A stretch of 9,810 nucleotides of DNA from Candidatus Kapaibacterium sp. (GCA_027858275.1 JAQIDA010000125.1:1-9810); one strand, 5' to 3'. Numbered from the stretch's first letter, positions 1-7,645 are shown. Notes: generated by a model from the letters alone, not told the origin. Made by a program: numbers and translations.

Positions 1-9
1 CCTTTAAGA

Positions 10-51
10 TACGTCCTCAGATGGAATACACTAAAGAAAGTGTAATCCATC
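10..51 (+). repeat. REP-like palindromic repeat, copy A (diverged)
   Basis: The 32-base palindrome lies at 20-51. Its arms are GATGGAATACACT and AGTGTAATCCATC around the loop AAAGAA, giving 12 pairs with one A.A mismatch. It differs from copy C at three positions. Two of these (palindrome positions 9 and 24) pair with each other and change C-G to A-T; the third is in the loop. A box TACGTCCT at 10-17, two bases outside the palindrome, resembles the TTCGTTCT box of the other copies (6 of 8). No T-tract follows, so it is not an obvious terminator. It contains the in-frame stop (43-45) that closes the reading frame of the following gene. REP-like is an inference from structure and copy number; no REP-associated transposase is seen here. 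Confidence 0.75.
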
Positions 52-72
52 ATATACATAATAATCTTTCTC

Positions 73-3000
73 TTGGTTTTCGCAACCACAGCCCAAGCTC
101 AAGTGAAAGAATACTATGTAAGATGCGATCCGGCAGAATTAGAGAACATCTATGATAATTACGATGAAGATATATATATCCCGGTGACAATCACATATTT
201 AGACCAAACAATCACAGATGTCAGAATGAGAATTCGCGGGGACGGTACACGAGTTTTCCCTAAAAAATCATTAAAATTTAAATTTGATAAAGAGCCGTTT
301 TTCAATGGTCGTGAGACAGTGAATATAAATGCTGAATATGAAGATAAAACTCTCACAAGACAATATTTAGCGAGCCGATTGATGGAAGAATCCGGGCAAA
401 CTTGTTTTTCCTGCGAGCATGTCCGACTATATATAAATGATGAGTATCGCGGCCTGTATTTGATGATCGAAAATGTGGACGAAGAATTTCTCTCAGCTAA
501 CGATCTCGACAAGGACGGCAATCTATATAAAGCTACTTATATCGGAGCTTGCCTGAGTATTTGGGACGACGTTCACAAGCATTGGGAAAAGAAAACAAAT
601 GAAAACGGCGATCATTCTGATTTACAAGATTATATTGACACACTCAATTCCGTGTCTGATTCCGGCTATTATGATTTTGCTCATGAATTTATGAACTATG
701 ATGAAATGGTCAATCTTTTGGCTTTGAATAACCTGCTGGCTAACGGCAGTACATACAATCATAATTATTATATGTATCACAATCCCGCTACTGATAAATG
801 GTCGATGCTACCTTGGGATATGGACAAAACATTCGCCCGATATGGCTATTGGCGGACTTATACAGATTTCGGCGGTCGTCCGGATAATCCATATTTTGAA
901 CGAGCTATGACGGTTGATCCAATATATATAGATATTCAAAATCGAATAAAAGAATTGAGCGAAACTGTTTTTAATAACGAGCATATTAAACCGATTAGAG
1001 ACAGTCTGATCGCTGTCCTCAGGAACTCGGTAATCGAAGATAAATATGATAATGTCGAAGACGAAGCGGAGTGGCTGAAAAATCTTGATAATGATTTTCA
1101 TTTTGTAAAAAATCGCTACTCCACAATTGTTAAGCAATACGGCGAGGCTTTGAGAAGTTTCAAAACTGAGCGAACCGACGGTGTTTACACCGGAGATGTG
1201 CAGCTTGTTTGGCATCCTTGTATGAGTCCGCGCGGCAAGGATATCACATACAAATTAATCTACAGCACACAAATCCAAATGATCGTTAATGTAAAAGAAA
1301 TCAGCGATTTGACTGATACTACATACACATTCAAAGCAGGCGATTTGCCGGAAGGGAAATACTGGTGGCGTATTGAAGCGAGCGACGGAGAATACTCAGT
1401 CGGCGGAGTAGATAATTTTAATGAGTTCGTCTATAAACGAGGGACTAAACTTTGCGGCAATATTGAATCAAACAGTATTTTACGAAAGCGTGACGCCCCT
1501 TTTTTAATCGATAATTGCGATCTAAAAATCATGCCGGGCGTATCATTAACAATTGAAGCCGGTGTTGAAATCAGGCTCAGCGACACTTCGGATATTTATA
1601 TATTCGGCGAGATTCACAGCGAGGGAAATGAAGAGAATCCTGTGATTATCAGACCGATGAGAAACGCAGATCGTTGGCAAAAACTCTCAATAATTGATCC
1701 GACCGGGCCTTGCGATTTTACTCACACAGTCTTTGATGACGGGCGAATGCGAATATCCTCCGCCGTGACACATATAACAAATTGCCAATTCATTCAGACG
1801 AATAATTTTTCCGCTGATCCGATTTTCAAAGTCTTTAGCGGAAGCTTTTATTTCAATGATAATATCGTTCTCGGGAACGACAGCGGCGAGGGGATTCTTC
1901 TTTCGTATTCCAAAGCGTACACAATGAACAATATATTCCGAGATGTCCCTGACGCGATTGAATATGTGAAAGTCAGCCAAGGCGAAATTCGAGATAATCT
2001 TGTCACGGATTCTCCCGACGACGGAATTGATATGAACGGTTGCGAGAACATCATAGTCAGCGGCAATCGGATTTTCGATTGCGCGGACAAAGGAATTTCA
2101 GCGGGACATGACGGTTTCGGAATCAGCAAGGATATAATCATTGAGCGAAATCTTATAGTCAATTGTTCTCAAGGAATTTGCGTCAAATCAGGCTCGACAC
2201 CTACGATCATTAATAATACTCTATATAACAATTATTACGGTATCAATTGCTTCAAAAAGATGAACGGCACAACCGGCGGCAAACCCGTGATTATCAACAC
2301 GATTATAGCAGGATCACGAGGTGCGGATTTGAATTTGGACGCTGAATCAGTTGCGACTGTTTCATATTCCTTGAGCGATACCGATGAATTGCCCGGTACT
2401 GAAAACATCAAAGCAGATCCCGGATTTGCGGACAGCGCGAACTTTGACTTTTCATTAAAAAGAACATCGGTATGTATCAACGCCGGGGACCCTATTTTTG
2501 AAGCAGATTCGGACGGAACACGTTCCGACATCGGAGCATTTTATTATAACACAAGCGACCGACAAATTGTAATCAACGAGATAAATTATAATAACGCCCC
2601 GGATTTTGATCCTGAAGATTGGCTGGAATTTTATAATCCTAACGACGAAGATGTTGATATTTCCAATTGGTATTTTAGCGATGATAATGACGCGAATAAA
2701 TTTGTTTTCCCGACAGGAACGATAATTTCAAGCAATGAATATCTTGTTCTCTGCAAATCAACTGAAGCTTTCTCAAAATTGTTCCCGAATGTAAAAAATA
2801 TTATCGGAGACATAAATTTTGGTCTAAGCTCCGGCGGAGAGCATATACGGCTTTTCAATACAGCCGGCGAGATAATAGATTCATTAACTTATAACGACAA
2901 ACTTCCGTGGCCGGAAAAGCCGGACGGCGAGGGACAAACTTTAGAACTGATCTCGGCGGATTTGGATAATTCACTTGCCAAAAGCTGGGCTGAATCCGGC

Positions 3001-3339
3001 GAAGCACACGGCAGTCCCGGCAAAAAGAACTCCCCGTTTGTATCAGTTAAAGAGTTGGCTGTTGAGTCGTCCACCATATTGACAATCTGCCCAAATCCGG
3101 TGAAGAATTCAGCGGAAATAAAATATAATCTTGAAGCGAATTCTTCAGTCAGCATTAATATATCAGATATTCAAGGCAGAATAATAATGAATCTGATTGA
3201 GAGTCAGTATACGGTAGCCGGCGAGCATTCGCTCGTTTTAGATAAAAAGTCACTCGCTCCCGGAATCTATTTATGCAGGATTGAAATAATCAGCGAGAAT
3301 ATGAGCAGGGTTAAGAGTGTTAGGTTTGTAGTGAGATAG
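73..3339 (+). CDS. CotH kinase-like / beta-helix / LTD protein with T9SS sorting domain (copy 1, start uncertain)
   Basis: A large exported surface protein, tandem paralogue of the next gene. Residues are counted from the TTG at 73. CotH-like kinase domain, about 11-355: RIRGDGTR 53-60, KKSLKFKFD 64-72, HNYYMY 230-235, and WDMD 248-251, the likely metal-binding site. A fibronectin-III-like segment spans about 365-455, a right-handed parallel beta-helix about 478-765, and a DPDGTR-type linker (here DSDGTRSDIGAF) about 812-823. An LTD domain spans about 831-985 and a T9SS type A sorting domain (NPV, then GIYLCRI) about 1005-1088. CotH proteins phosphorylate spore-coat proteins in Bacillus; here the target is unknown. 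The expected catalytic Asp of the N-x-D motif is Ser226 (N224-G-S). The start is problematic: codons 49-102 read as the hydrophobic core and Ala-Gln-Ala-Gln cleavage region of a signal peptide, but there is no ATG or GTG between the stop at 43-45 and that core. TTG 73 would leave only half a signal peptide. The gene may start at a rare codon (ATA or ATC), or be 5'-damaged. The C-terminus is intact. Confidence 0.85.
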   Translation: MVFATTAQAQVKEYYVRCDPAELENIYDNYDEDIYIPVTITYLDQTITDVRMRIRGDGTRVFPKKSLKFKFDKEPFFNGRETVNINAEYEDKTLTRQYLASRLMEESGQTCFSCEHVRLYINDEYRGLYLMIENVDEEFLSANDLDKDGNLYKATYIGACLSIWDDVHKHWEKKTNENGDHSDLQDYIDTLNSVSDSGYYDFAHEFMNYDEMVNLLALNNLLANGSTYNHNYYMYHNPATDKWSMLPWDMDKTFARYGYWRTYTDFGGRPDNPYFERAMTVDPIYIDIQNRIKELSETVFNNEHIKPIRDSLIAVLRNSVIEDKYDNVEDEAEWLKNLDNDFHFVKNRYSTIVKQYGEALRSFKTERTDGVYTGDVQLVWHPCMSPRGKDITYKLIYSTQIQMIVNVKEISDLTDTTYTFKAGDLPEGKYWWRIEASDGEYSVGGVDNFNEFVYKRGTKLCGNIESNSILRKRDAPFLIDNCDLKIMPGVSLTIEAGVEIRLSDTSDIYIFGEIHSEGNEENPVIIRPMRNADRWQKLSIIDPTGPCDFTHTVFDDGRMRISSAVTHITNCQFIQTNNFSADPIFKVFSGSFYFNDNIVLGNDSGEGILLSYSKAYTMNNIFRDVPDAIEYVKVSQGEIRDNLVTDSPDDGIDMNGCENIIVSGNRIFDCADKGISAGHDGFGISKDIIIERNLIVNCSQGICVKSGSTPTIINNTLYNNYYGINCFKKMNGTTGGKPVIINTIIAGSRGADLNLDAESVATVSYSLSDTDELPGTENIKADPGFADSANFDFSLKRTSVCINAGDPIFEADSDGTRSDIGAFYYNTSDRQIVINEINYNNAPDFDPEDWLEFYNPNDEDVDISNWYFSDDNDANKFVFPTGTIISSNEYLVLCKSTEAFSKLFPNVKNIIGDINFGLSSGGEHIRLFNTAGEIIDSLTYNDKLPWPEKPDGEGQTLELISADLDNSLAKSWAESGEAHGSPGKKNSPFVSVKELAVESSTILTICPNPVKNSAEIKYNLEANSSVSINISDIQGRIIMNLIESQYTVAGEHSLVLDKKSLAPGIYLCRIEIISENMSRVKSVRFVVR

Positions 3340-3350
3340 GGAACGGTTTT

Positions 3351-3392
3351 GATGGATTCCACTTTCTTGAGTGGATTCCATCTTAGAACGAA
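3351..3392 (-). repeat. REP-like palindromic repeat, copy B
   Basis: The 32-base palindrome lies at 3351-3382. Its arms are GATGGATTCCACT and AGTGGATTCCATC around the loop TTCTTG, with one T.T mismatch. It is the exact reverse complement of copy C at 3413-3444. AGAACGAA at 3385-3392 (TTCGTTCT on the other strand) follows two bases after the palindrome. It begins 11 bases after the stop of the first CotH-like gene and lacks a T-tract on either side. Confidence 0.85.
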
Positions 3393-3412
3393 CCACACAA
3401 GCACGTTAAGAA

Positions 3413-3454
3413 GATGGAATCCACTCAAGAAAGTGGAATCCATCGAAGAACGAA
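3413..3454 (-). repeat. REP-like palindromic repeat, copy C
   Basis: The 32-base palindrome lies at 3413-3444, arms GATGGAATCCACT and AGTGGAATCCATC around the loop CAAGAA, with one A.A mismatch. AGAACGAA at 3447-3454 lies two bases to its right, exactly as in copy B, although the palindrome core is inverted relative to B. Further right, ACAGCACG (3462-3469) echoes ACAAGCACG (3397-3405) after copy B. B and C therefore look like a tandem unit of about 62 bases whose core has flipped. Because the cores are perfect reverse complements, B and C can also pair with each other along all 32 bases across a 30-base spacer. Confidence 0.85.
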
Positions 3455-3472
3455 GAAAAATACAGCACGCAA

Positions 3473-3505
3473 CTTCGGAAGGTTTCTTTACCTTCCGAAG
3501 GTTTT
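3473..3505 (+). terminator. Hairpin, possible weak intrinsic terminator after CotH-like copy 1
   Basis: CTTCGGAAGG (3473-3482) and CCTTCCGAAG (3491-3500) form a perfect 10-base stem with an 8-base loop. It is followed by GTTTTG, so the T-run is only four bases. It sits 134 bases after the first CotH-like stop and 50 bases before the second CotH-like start, where a terminator separating the two would be expected. The short T-run leaves open that it is a structural or repeat element. Confidence 0.45.
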
Positions 3506-3549
3506 GAAACAAAAAATAAATATTTATTTTATAATTATGAGAATCAAAA

Positions 3550-6500
3550 ATGAACAAATTTAAAATCACGGCTTTGTTACTTTTTATGCTTTCGACTTTG
3601 AGTGCGAGTTCGCAGGTCAAAGAATATTTTGTGACATGCGATCCGGCGGAATTGGAAAATATCTTTGAAAATTATTCTGAGGATATATACATCCCCGTTA
3701 CGATGACCCACGACGGAGTGACGATTGATGATATACGGATGCGTATTCGCGGTGACGGAACACGTGTATTCAGGAAAAAATCATTGAAGTTCAAATTTGA
3801 TTCCGAGCCCTTCTTCGACGGTCGGGACGTTGTGAATTTTAACGCTGAATTTGAGGATCGTTCATATCTCCGACAACATCTGGCATCCAGATTATTTAAG
3901 CTGTCCGGGCAGGCTTGCTATTCAACTGAATACGCTCGTTTGTATATCAACGATAAATATATGGGCTTGTTCCTGATTATCGAGAACGTCGGCGAGCAGT
4001 TCTTGGAAGCGAATAATATGAACAAGAATTGTAATATTTACAAGGCAACTTATGACGGTGCCTGCCTGAGTGTTTGGGACGGCGTTTTCTTTCACTGGGA
4101 AAAGAAGATTAATGAAAACGGCGACCGTGAGGATTTGACGCAATTAATAAAAGGGATTAATGAAGTCCCCGATGAGGATTATAAGGCATTTATCAGTGAT
4201 AAAATGAATTATGACGAGATGCTCAACATAATCGCTATGAACATAATGCTTGTGAATTCAAGCACCTACTATCATAATTATTATATGTATCACGATCTCG
4301 ATACCGACAAATGGTCATACTTGCCATGGGATACTGACAAAACTTTTTCAAAATTCGGTTCCGGAGTTATGTATCTTTCGAATCGCGCGAAACCTTCCAA
4401 TCCGCTGTTCCACAGGGCGATGATGGTCGAAGAAGTTTTTACCGATGTACAAAAACGAATTGAGGAAATCTCAACGGACTTTTTCAATAATGATTATCTG
4501 CAAGCAGTTCGCGATAGTTTGGTCGAGGTGCTTAGACCGTCCGTTCTCGAAGACGATCAGGACGATATTCCCGATGAAGCTGAATGGCTCAAAAGAATCG
4601 ATCAAGATCATCATTTTATCAAAAACAGATTTAATCTGATTTCAAAGCAATACGGCGAAGTCCCTAAATTGTTCAAAGTGATTCCCTCTAACGAAGTTTT
4701 CACGGGCGATGTGACTTTGAAATGGCATCCCGCTGTCAGTCCGAACGGCTCCTCTTTGCAATACAAAATCTATCACAGCATGCATTTGCAAATGCTGAAA
4801 GATGTGGAAGAAACCGAACTTTTCGATGATACTACATATACATTCAAAGCGGAGGATCTCGAAGAGAGAACTTATTATTGGTACGTGGTCTGCTATGACG
4901 GAAAACATGAAGTATGGGGGATCGATAATTTCAATTATTTCACATATAAAACCGGCACAAAACCGGCTTGCGAAATTTCAACGAATACAACTTTCACCAA
5001 AGAGAAATCTCCTTATTTGATTGAGAATTGCAACTTGACAATCAAGCCCGGCGTTAAACTCACTGTCGAAGCCGGAGCTGCAATCAGGCTCGGTGACACA
5101 TCCGATATTGTTATACTTGGAGAAATGATCTGCCTTGGTACTGAAGAGGAGCCGATTAGTATTCGTACAACTGACTCGCCGAATAATAATCACAGATTGA
5201 TATTTAAAGACGCGACGGGAACTAATAAATTCAATTATGTGAATTTTGATGAAGTGAAATTCTTCTCGACAGTGAGCGATCTCGAGATTTCAAATTGTAA
5301 TTTCATAATTAACGAGAATATCAGCGACGACGATATTTTCAAAATTTACGAAGGTGATTGGACTTTTCGAAATAATATCGTCAGAAGCAACGGCACAGGC
5401 GAGGGGATTGTACTCTCGTATTCCGACGCAATAACCGAAAACAATGAATTCTATAATTGTCCCGATGCTGTAGAATATATCACAGTTGACGACGGCTTGA
5501 TTCGCGGCAATTTAGTTGTGAATTCGCCTGATGACGCAATAGATCTGAACGGTTGCCAAAATATAATAGTTGAGGAAAATCATATAATCGGCAGTGTTGA
5601 TAAAGGTATCTCAATAGGGCATGATGTTGACAGAACATGCACAGATATTATCGTCCGACGCAATATAATCGAACAATGCAGATATGCTTTGACAGTCAAA
5701 TCCGAATCAACAGTGCTTGTCGAGAACAACATTTTTTATAACAATGATATATCAATTAATTGTTATAAATACTTCGAAGGCAAAGCCGGCGGTATGCCGA
5801 CAATCGTGAATTGCATAATCGCCGGATCGAAAGAAGAAGCCGTCCGAGCGGACGCAGAATCAATCGTAAAAATATCATATTCGCTTTGTGATACGGATGT
5901 GCTTGAGGGCGAAGGCAATCTCAATGCCGATCCGAAATTCAAGGACGCTCCCGCAGGGGATTTCACACTTGCCGACGACTCTCCCTGTATAAATTCAGGC
6001 GACCCGGCAAGCAAGCAAGACCCCGACGGCACAAGAGCCGATATGGGAGTTTTCCCGAGCAATCAGAGTTCAATGCCGATTGTGATAAACGAAATTAATT
6101 ATAATAACTCTCCGGATTTTGATCCTGAAGATTGGGTGGAATTTTATAATCCTGCTGCTGATCCGGTTGATATATCTGCATGGTACTTTAGCGATGACAA
6201 TGACGGCAATCGGTTTGTTTTCCCCGAAGGAACTGAAATAGCCGCAAGCGGTTATCTCGTGCTGTGCAAGGAGCGCGCCCCGTTTACCGCGCTTTTCCCC
6301 AACGTTCATAATATTATCGGAGATATGGACTTCGGTCTCAGTTCCGCCGGAGAGCATATACGTTTGTTCAATGCTCAAGGCATTATCATTGATTCACTAA
6401 CTTATGACGACAAAGCACCTTGGCCGGAAGAAGCCGACGGCAGCGGCAAAACTCTTGAGCTGATCGACGCGAATTCTGACAATGCTCTGCCCGAAAGCTG

Positions 6501-6846
6501 GGCTGATTCAGGAGAAGTTCATGGTACGCCGGGTAAATTGAATTCAGTAAGCAACGGTAGCGAAGATATTACAAACACCGGCAATCTCAGCCTGTCCAAT
6601 TATCCAAATCCATTCAACGAATCGACGATTATTAAGTATTACGTCCCTGAATTAACAGCTGTTACGCTTGAATTATATAACTCAACAGGCAGAAAACTCG
6701 CCACTTTGCTCAATCAAGCCGCAAAGGGCATCGGGGAACATACCCTCATTTATGATAAATCACTTCCGAACTCGGGGACTTATTTCCTGAGAATGAAGAC
6801 TTCGGCAGGGGAGAGTTTGGTGATTCCGATAGTGATTTTGAGATAG
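3550..6846 (+). CDS. CotH kinase-like / beta-helix / LTD protein with T9SS sorting domain (copy 2)
   Basis: Exported protein of 1,098 residues, same domain order as its upstream paralogue and intact at both ends. ATG 3550 gives a normal signal peptide: Lys3 and Lys5, hydrophobic core about 7-17, likely cleavage near Ala19-Gln22. The CotH-like domain spans about 23-365 (RIRGDGTR 65-72, KKSLKFKFD 76-84, HNYYMY 242-247, WDTD 260-263). A fibronectin-III-like segment spans about 380-465. A parallel beta-helix spans about 488-775, with Asn/Asp-rich turns such as SPDDAIDLNGC 659-669. The LTD domain spans about 843-997 and a T9SS type A sorting domain (NYPNPFN 1017-1023, GTYFLRM 1076-1082) ends the protein. 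The catalytic-loop Asp expected in N-x-D is Ser238 (N236-S-S), as in the paralogue. Inference: outer-membrane translocation by T9SS, then anchoring or release. Kinase activity is doubtful; a binding or structural role is possible. No strong ribosome site is seen, which is usual in this lineage. Confidence 0.92.
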   Translation: MNKFKITALLLFMLSTLSASSQVKEYFVTCDPAELENIFENYSEDIYIPVTMTHDGVTIDDIRMRIRGDGTRVFRKKSLKFKFDSEPFFDGRDVVNFNAEFEDRSYLRQHLASRLFKLSGQACYSTEYARLYINDKYMGLFLIIENVGEQFLEANNMNKNCNIYKATYDGACLSVWDGVFFHWEKKINENGDREDLTQLIKGINEVPDEDYKAFISDKMNYDEMLNIIAMNIMLVNSSTYYHNYYMYHDLDTDKWSYLPWDTDKTFSKFGSGVMYLSNRAKPSNPLFHRAMMVEEVFTDVQKRIEEISTDFFNNDYLQAVRDSLVEVLRPSVLEDDQDDIPDEAEWLKRIDQDHHFIKNRFNLISKQYGEVPKLFKVIPSNEVFTGDVTLKWHPAVSPNGSSLQYKIYHSMHLQMLKDVEETELFDDTTYTFKAEDLEERTYYWYVVCYDGKHEVWGIDNFNYFTYKTGTKPACEISTNTTFTKEKSPYLIENCNLTIKPGVKLTVEAGAAIRLGDTSDIVILGEMICLGTEEEPISIRTTDSPNNNHRLIFKDATGTNKFNYVNFDEVKFFSTVSDLEISNCNFIINENISDDDIFKIYEGDWTFRNNIVRSNGTGEGIVLSYSDAITENNEFYNCPDAVEYITVDDGLIRGNLVVNSPDDAIDLNGCQNIIVEENHIIGSVDKGISIGHDVDRTCTDIIVRRNIIEQCRYALTVKSESTVLVENNIFYNNDISINCYKYFEGKAGGMPTIVNCIIAGSKEEAVRADAESIVKISYSLCDTDVLEGEGNLNADPKFKDAPAGDFTLADDSPCINSGDPASKQDPDGTRADMGVFPSNQSSMPIVINEINYNNSPDFDPEDWVEFYNPAADPVDISAWYFSDDNDGNRFVFPEGTEIAASGYLVLCKERAPFTALFPNVHNIIGDMDFGLSSAGEHIRLFNAQGIIIDSLTYDDKAPWPEEADGSGKTLELIDANSDNALPESWADSGEVHGTPGKLNSVSNGSEDITNTGNLSLSNYPNPFNESTIIKYYVPELTAVTLELYNSTGRKLATLLNQAAKGIGEHTLIYDKSLPNSGTYFLRMKTSAGESLVIPIVILR

Positions 6847-6858
6847 CTGTTTGTGTTG

Positions 6859-6884
6859 CAACCGTGGGGTTAACCCCATGGTTG
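6859..6884. repeat. Strong palindrome after CotH-like copy 2
   Basis: CAACCGTGGGG and CCCCATGGTTG form an 11-pair stem (one G.T wobble) around the loop TTAA, 12 bases after the stop. On the + strand it is followed by an A-rich, not T-rich, tract, so it is a poor terminator for the upstream gene. On the - strand the tract reads as T-rich (TTTTTT after CC), but no - strand gene enters from the right. It may be an mRNA 3'-end stabiliser or another dispersed palindrome family. Confidence 0.6.
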
Positions 6885-7000
6885 AAGGAAAAAATTAATC
6901 TGCGAAATTTACTCTCTTTCGATATTATTATGTTATTTGCTCGAAAAGTGATATTTTTGCGAAAAGAATTGAATTGTAAAATGAATATATAAAGAGAACA

Positions 7001-7642
7001 ATGAAGATTATACCAGTCGAATCCGGTCCTGTCGCAACATACGGATATCTGCTGATTGACAGCAAAAGTCAAAAAGCTATAATGATCGACGTTCCTATGG
7101 ATTGTACCGACGCGGTAATTTCTGTTCTGGAACAAAACAGCGCAGAGTTGGAGACAATCCTCCTGACCCATACGCATTGGGATCACATGGTTGATTGTGC
7201 AGCTCTGCAAAAGGATACCGGCGCGGAAGTTTATGTTCACCCCGATGATAATTACAGATTATCAGATCCATTGAGCCACTCTATAGTCAAGCTGCCTTTT
7301 CCCATAGAGCCCGTAGTCCCTCAGAAGTATTTGGAGCACGGCGACGCAATCGCTTGCGGCAGTATCATAATGGAAGTACGCCATACACCGGGACACAGCG
7401 AAGGCGGATGTTGTTTTATTGAAGCAACGAACAATGTCGTTTTCAGCGGTGACACTTTATTCGCAGGCAGTATAGGTAGAACAGATTTGCCCGGAGGTGA
7501 TTTAGATTTACTCCTGAATTCAATCAACGATCAGCTTATGACCTTGCCCGACACTATGAAAGTTTTTTGCGGACACGGCCCGGTGACAACAATAGCCGAA
7601 GAACGAGCAAATAATCCATTCTTAATACAAAAGAACTGTTGA
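7001..7642 (+). CDS. Metallo-beta-lactamase-fold hydrolase (glyoxalase II-like)
   Basis: A 213-residue cytoplasmic hydrolase with no signal peptide. The di-metal site of the family is complete: HTHWDH at 57-62 (H57, H59, D61, H62), HTPGHS at 128-133 (H132), SGDTLF at 149-154 (D151), and CGHG at 190-193 (H192). GRTDLPGGD at 159-167 is typical of the YcbL/type-II glyoxalase-like branch, which hydrolyses thioesters such as S-lactoylglutathione. Length fits the short forms (about 200-215 residues), which lack the C-terminal glutathione-binding helices of classical GloB, so the substrate is uncertain. ATG 7001 follows AAAGAGAAC, a weak ribosome site. It is first in an apparent operon, 34 bases before the lipoprotein gene. 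A functional link with the envelope genes behind it is not evident; being in this cluster may be incidental. Confidence 0.93.
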   Translation: MKIIPVESGPVATYGYLLIDSKSQKAIMIDVPMDCTDAVISVLEQNSAELETILLTHTHWDHMVDCAALQKDTGAEVYVHPDDNYRLSDPLSHSIVKLPFPIEPVVPQKYLEHGDAIACGSIIMEVRHTPGHSEGGCCFIEATNNVVFSGDTLFAGSIGRTDLPGGDLDLLLNSINDQLMTLPDTMKVFCGHGPVTTIAEERANNPFLIQKNC

Positions 7643-7645
7643 ACT

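Noticed and set aside
21..150. ATG at 21 as start of the first CotH-like gene
   Set aside because: It reads in a different frame, gives no hydrophobic core and stops near 153; joining the gene would need a frameshift.
808..1215. Long open frames on the - strand within the CotH-like genes
   Set aside because: They lie antisense inside clearly coding frames, have no recognisable domains and recur as shadows of the + strand codon pattern.
3351..3444. CRISPR array or attachment site for the repeated palindromes
   Set aside because: Only two local copies in inverted core orientation, no regular spacers, no cas, integrase or tRNA gene nearby.
3504..3535. Sigma-70-like promoter TTGAAA (3504) and TATAAT (3530) before the second CotH-like gene
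   Set aside because: The spacer is 20 bases and transcription would begin only a few bases before the ATG; in an AT-rich stretch this is easily chance.
6936..6959. Bacteroidetes-type promoter: TTTG at 6936 and TATTTTTG (TAnnTTTG) at 6952
   Set aside because: The -7-like box matches, but the two boxes are only 12 bases apart instead of about 19-21.
6981..6992. Tiny upstream frame (ATG AAT ATA TAA) before the hydrolase gene
   Set aside because: Three codons in AT-rich DNA with no ribosome site; chance is enough to explain it.
6746..7240. 164-residue - strand frame spanning the gap between the second CotH-like gene and the hydrolase
   Set aside because: Most of it is antisense to two well-supported genes, and its sequence shows no family features.
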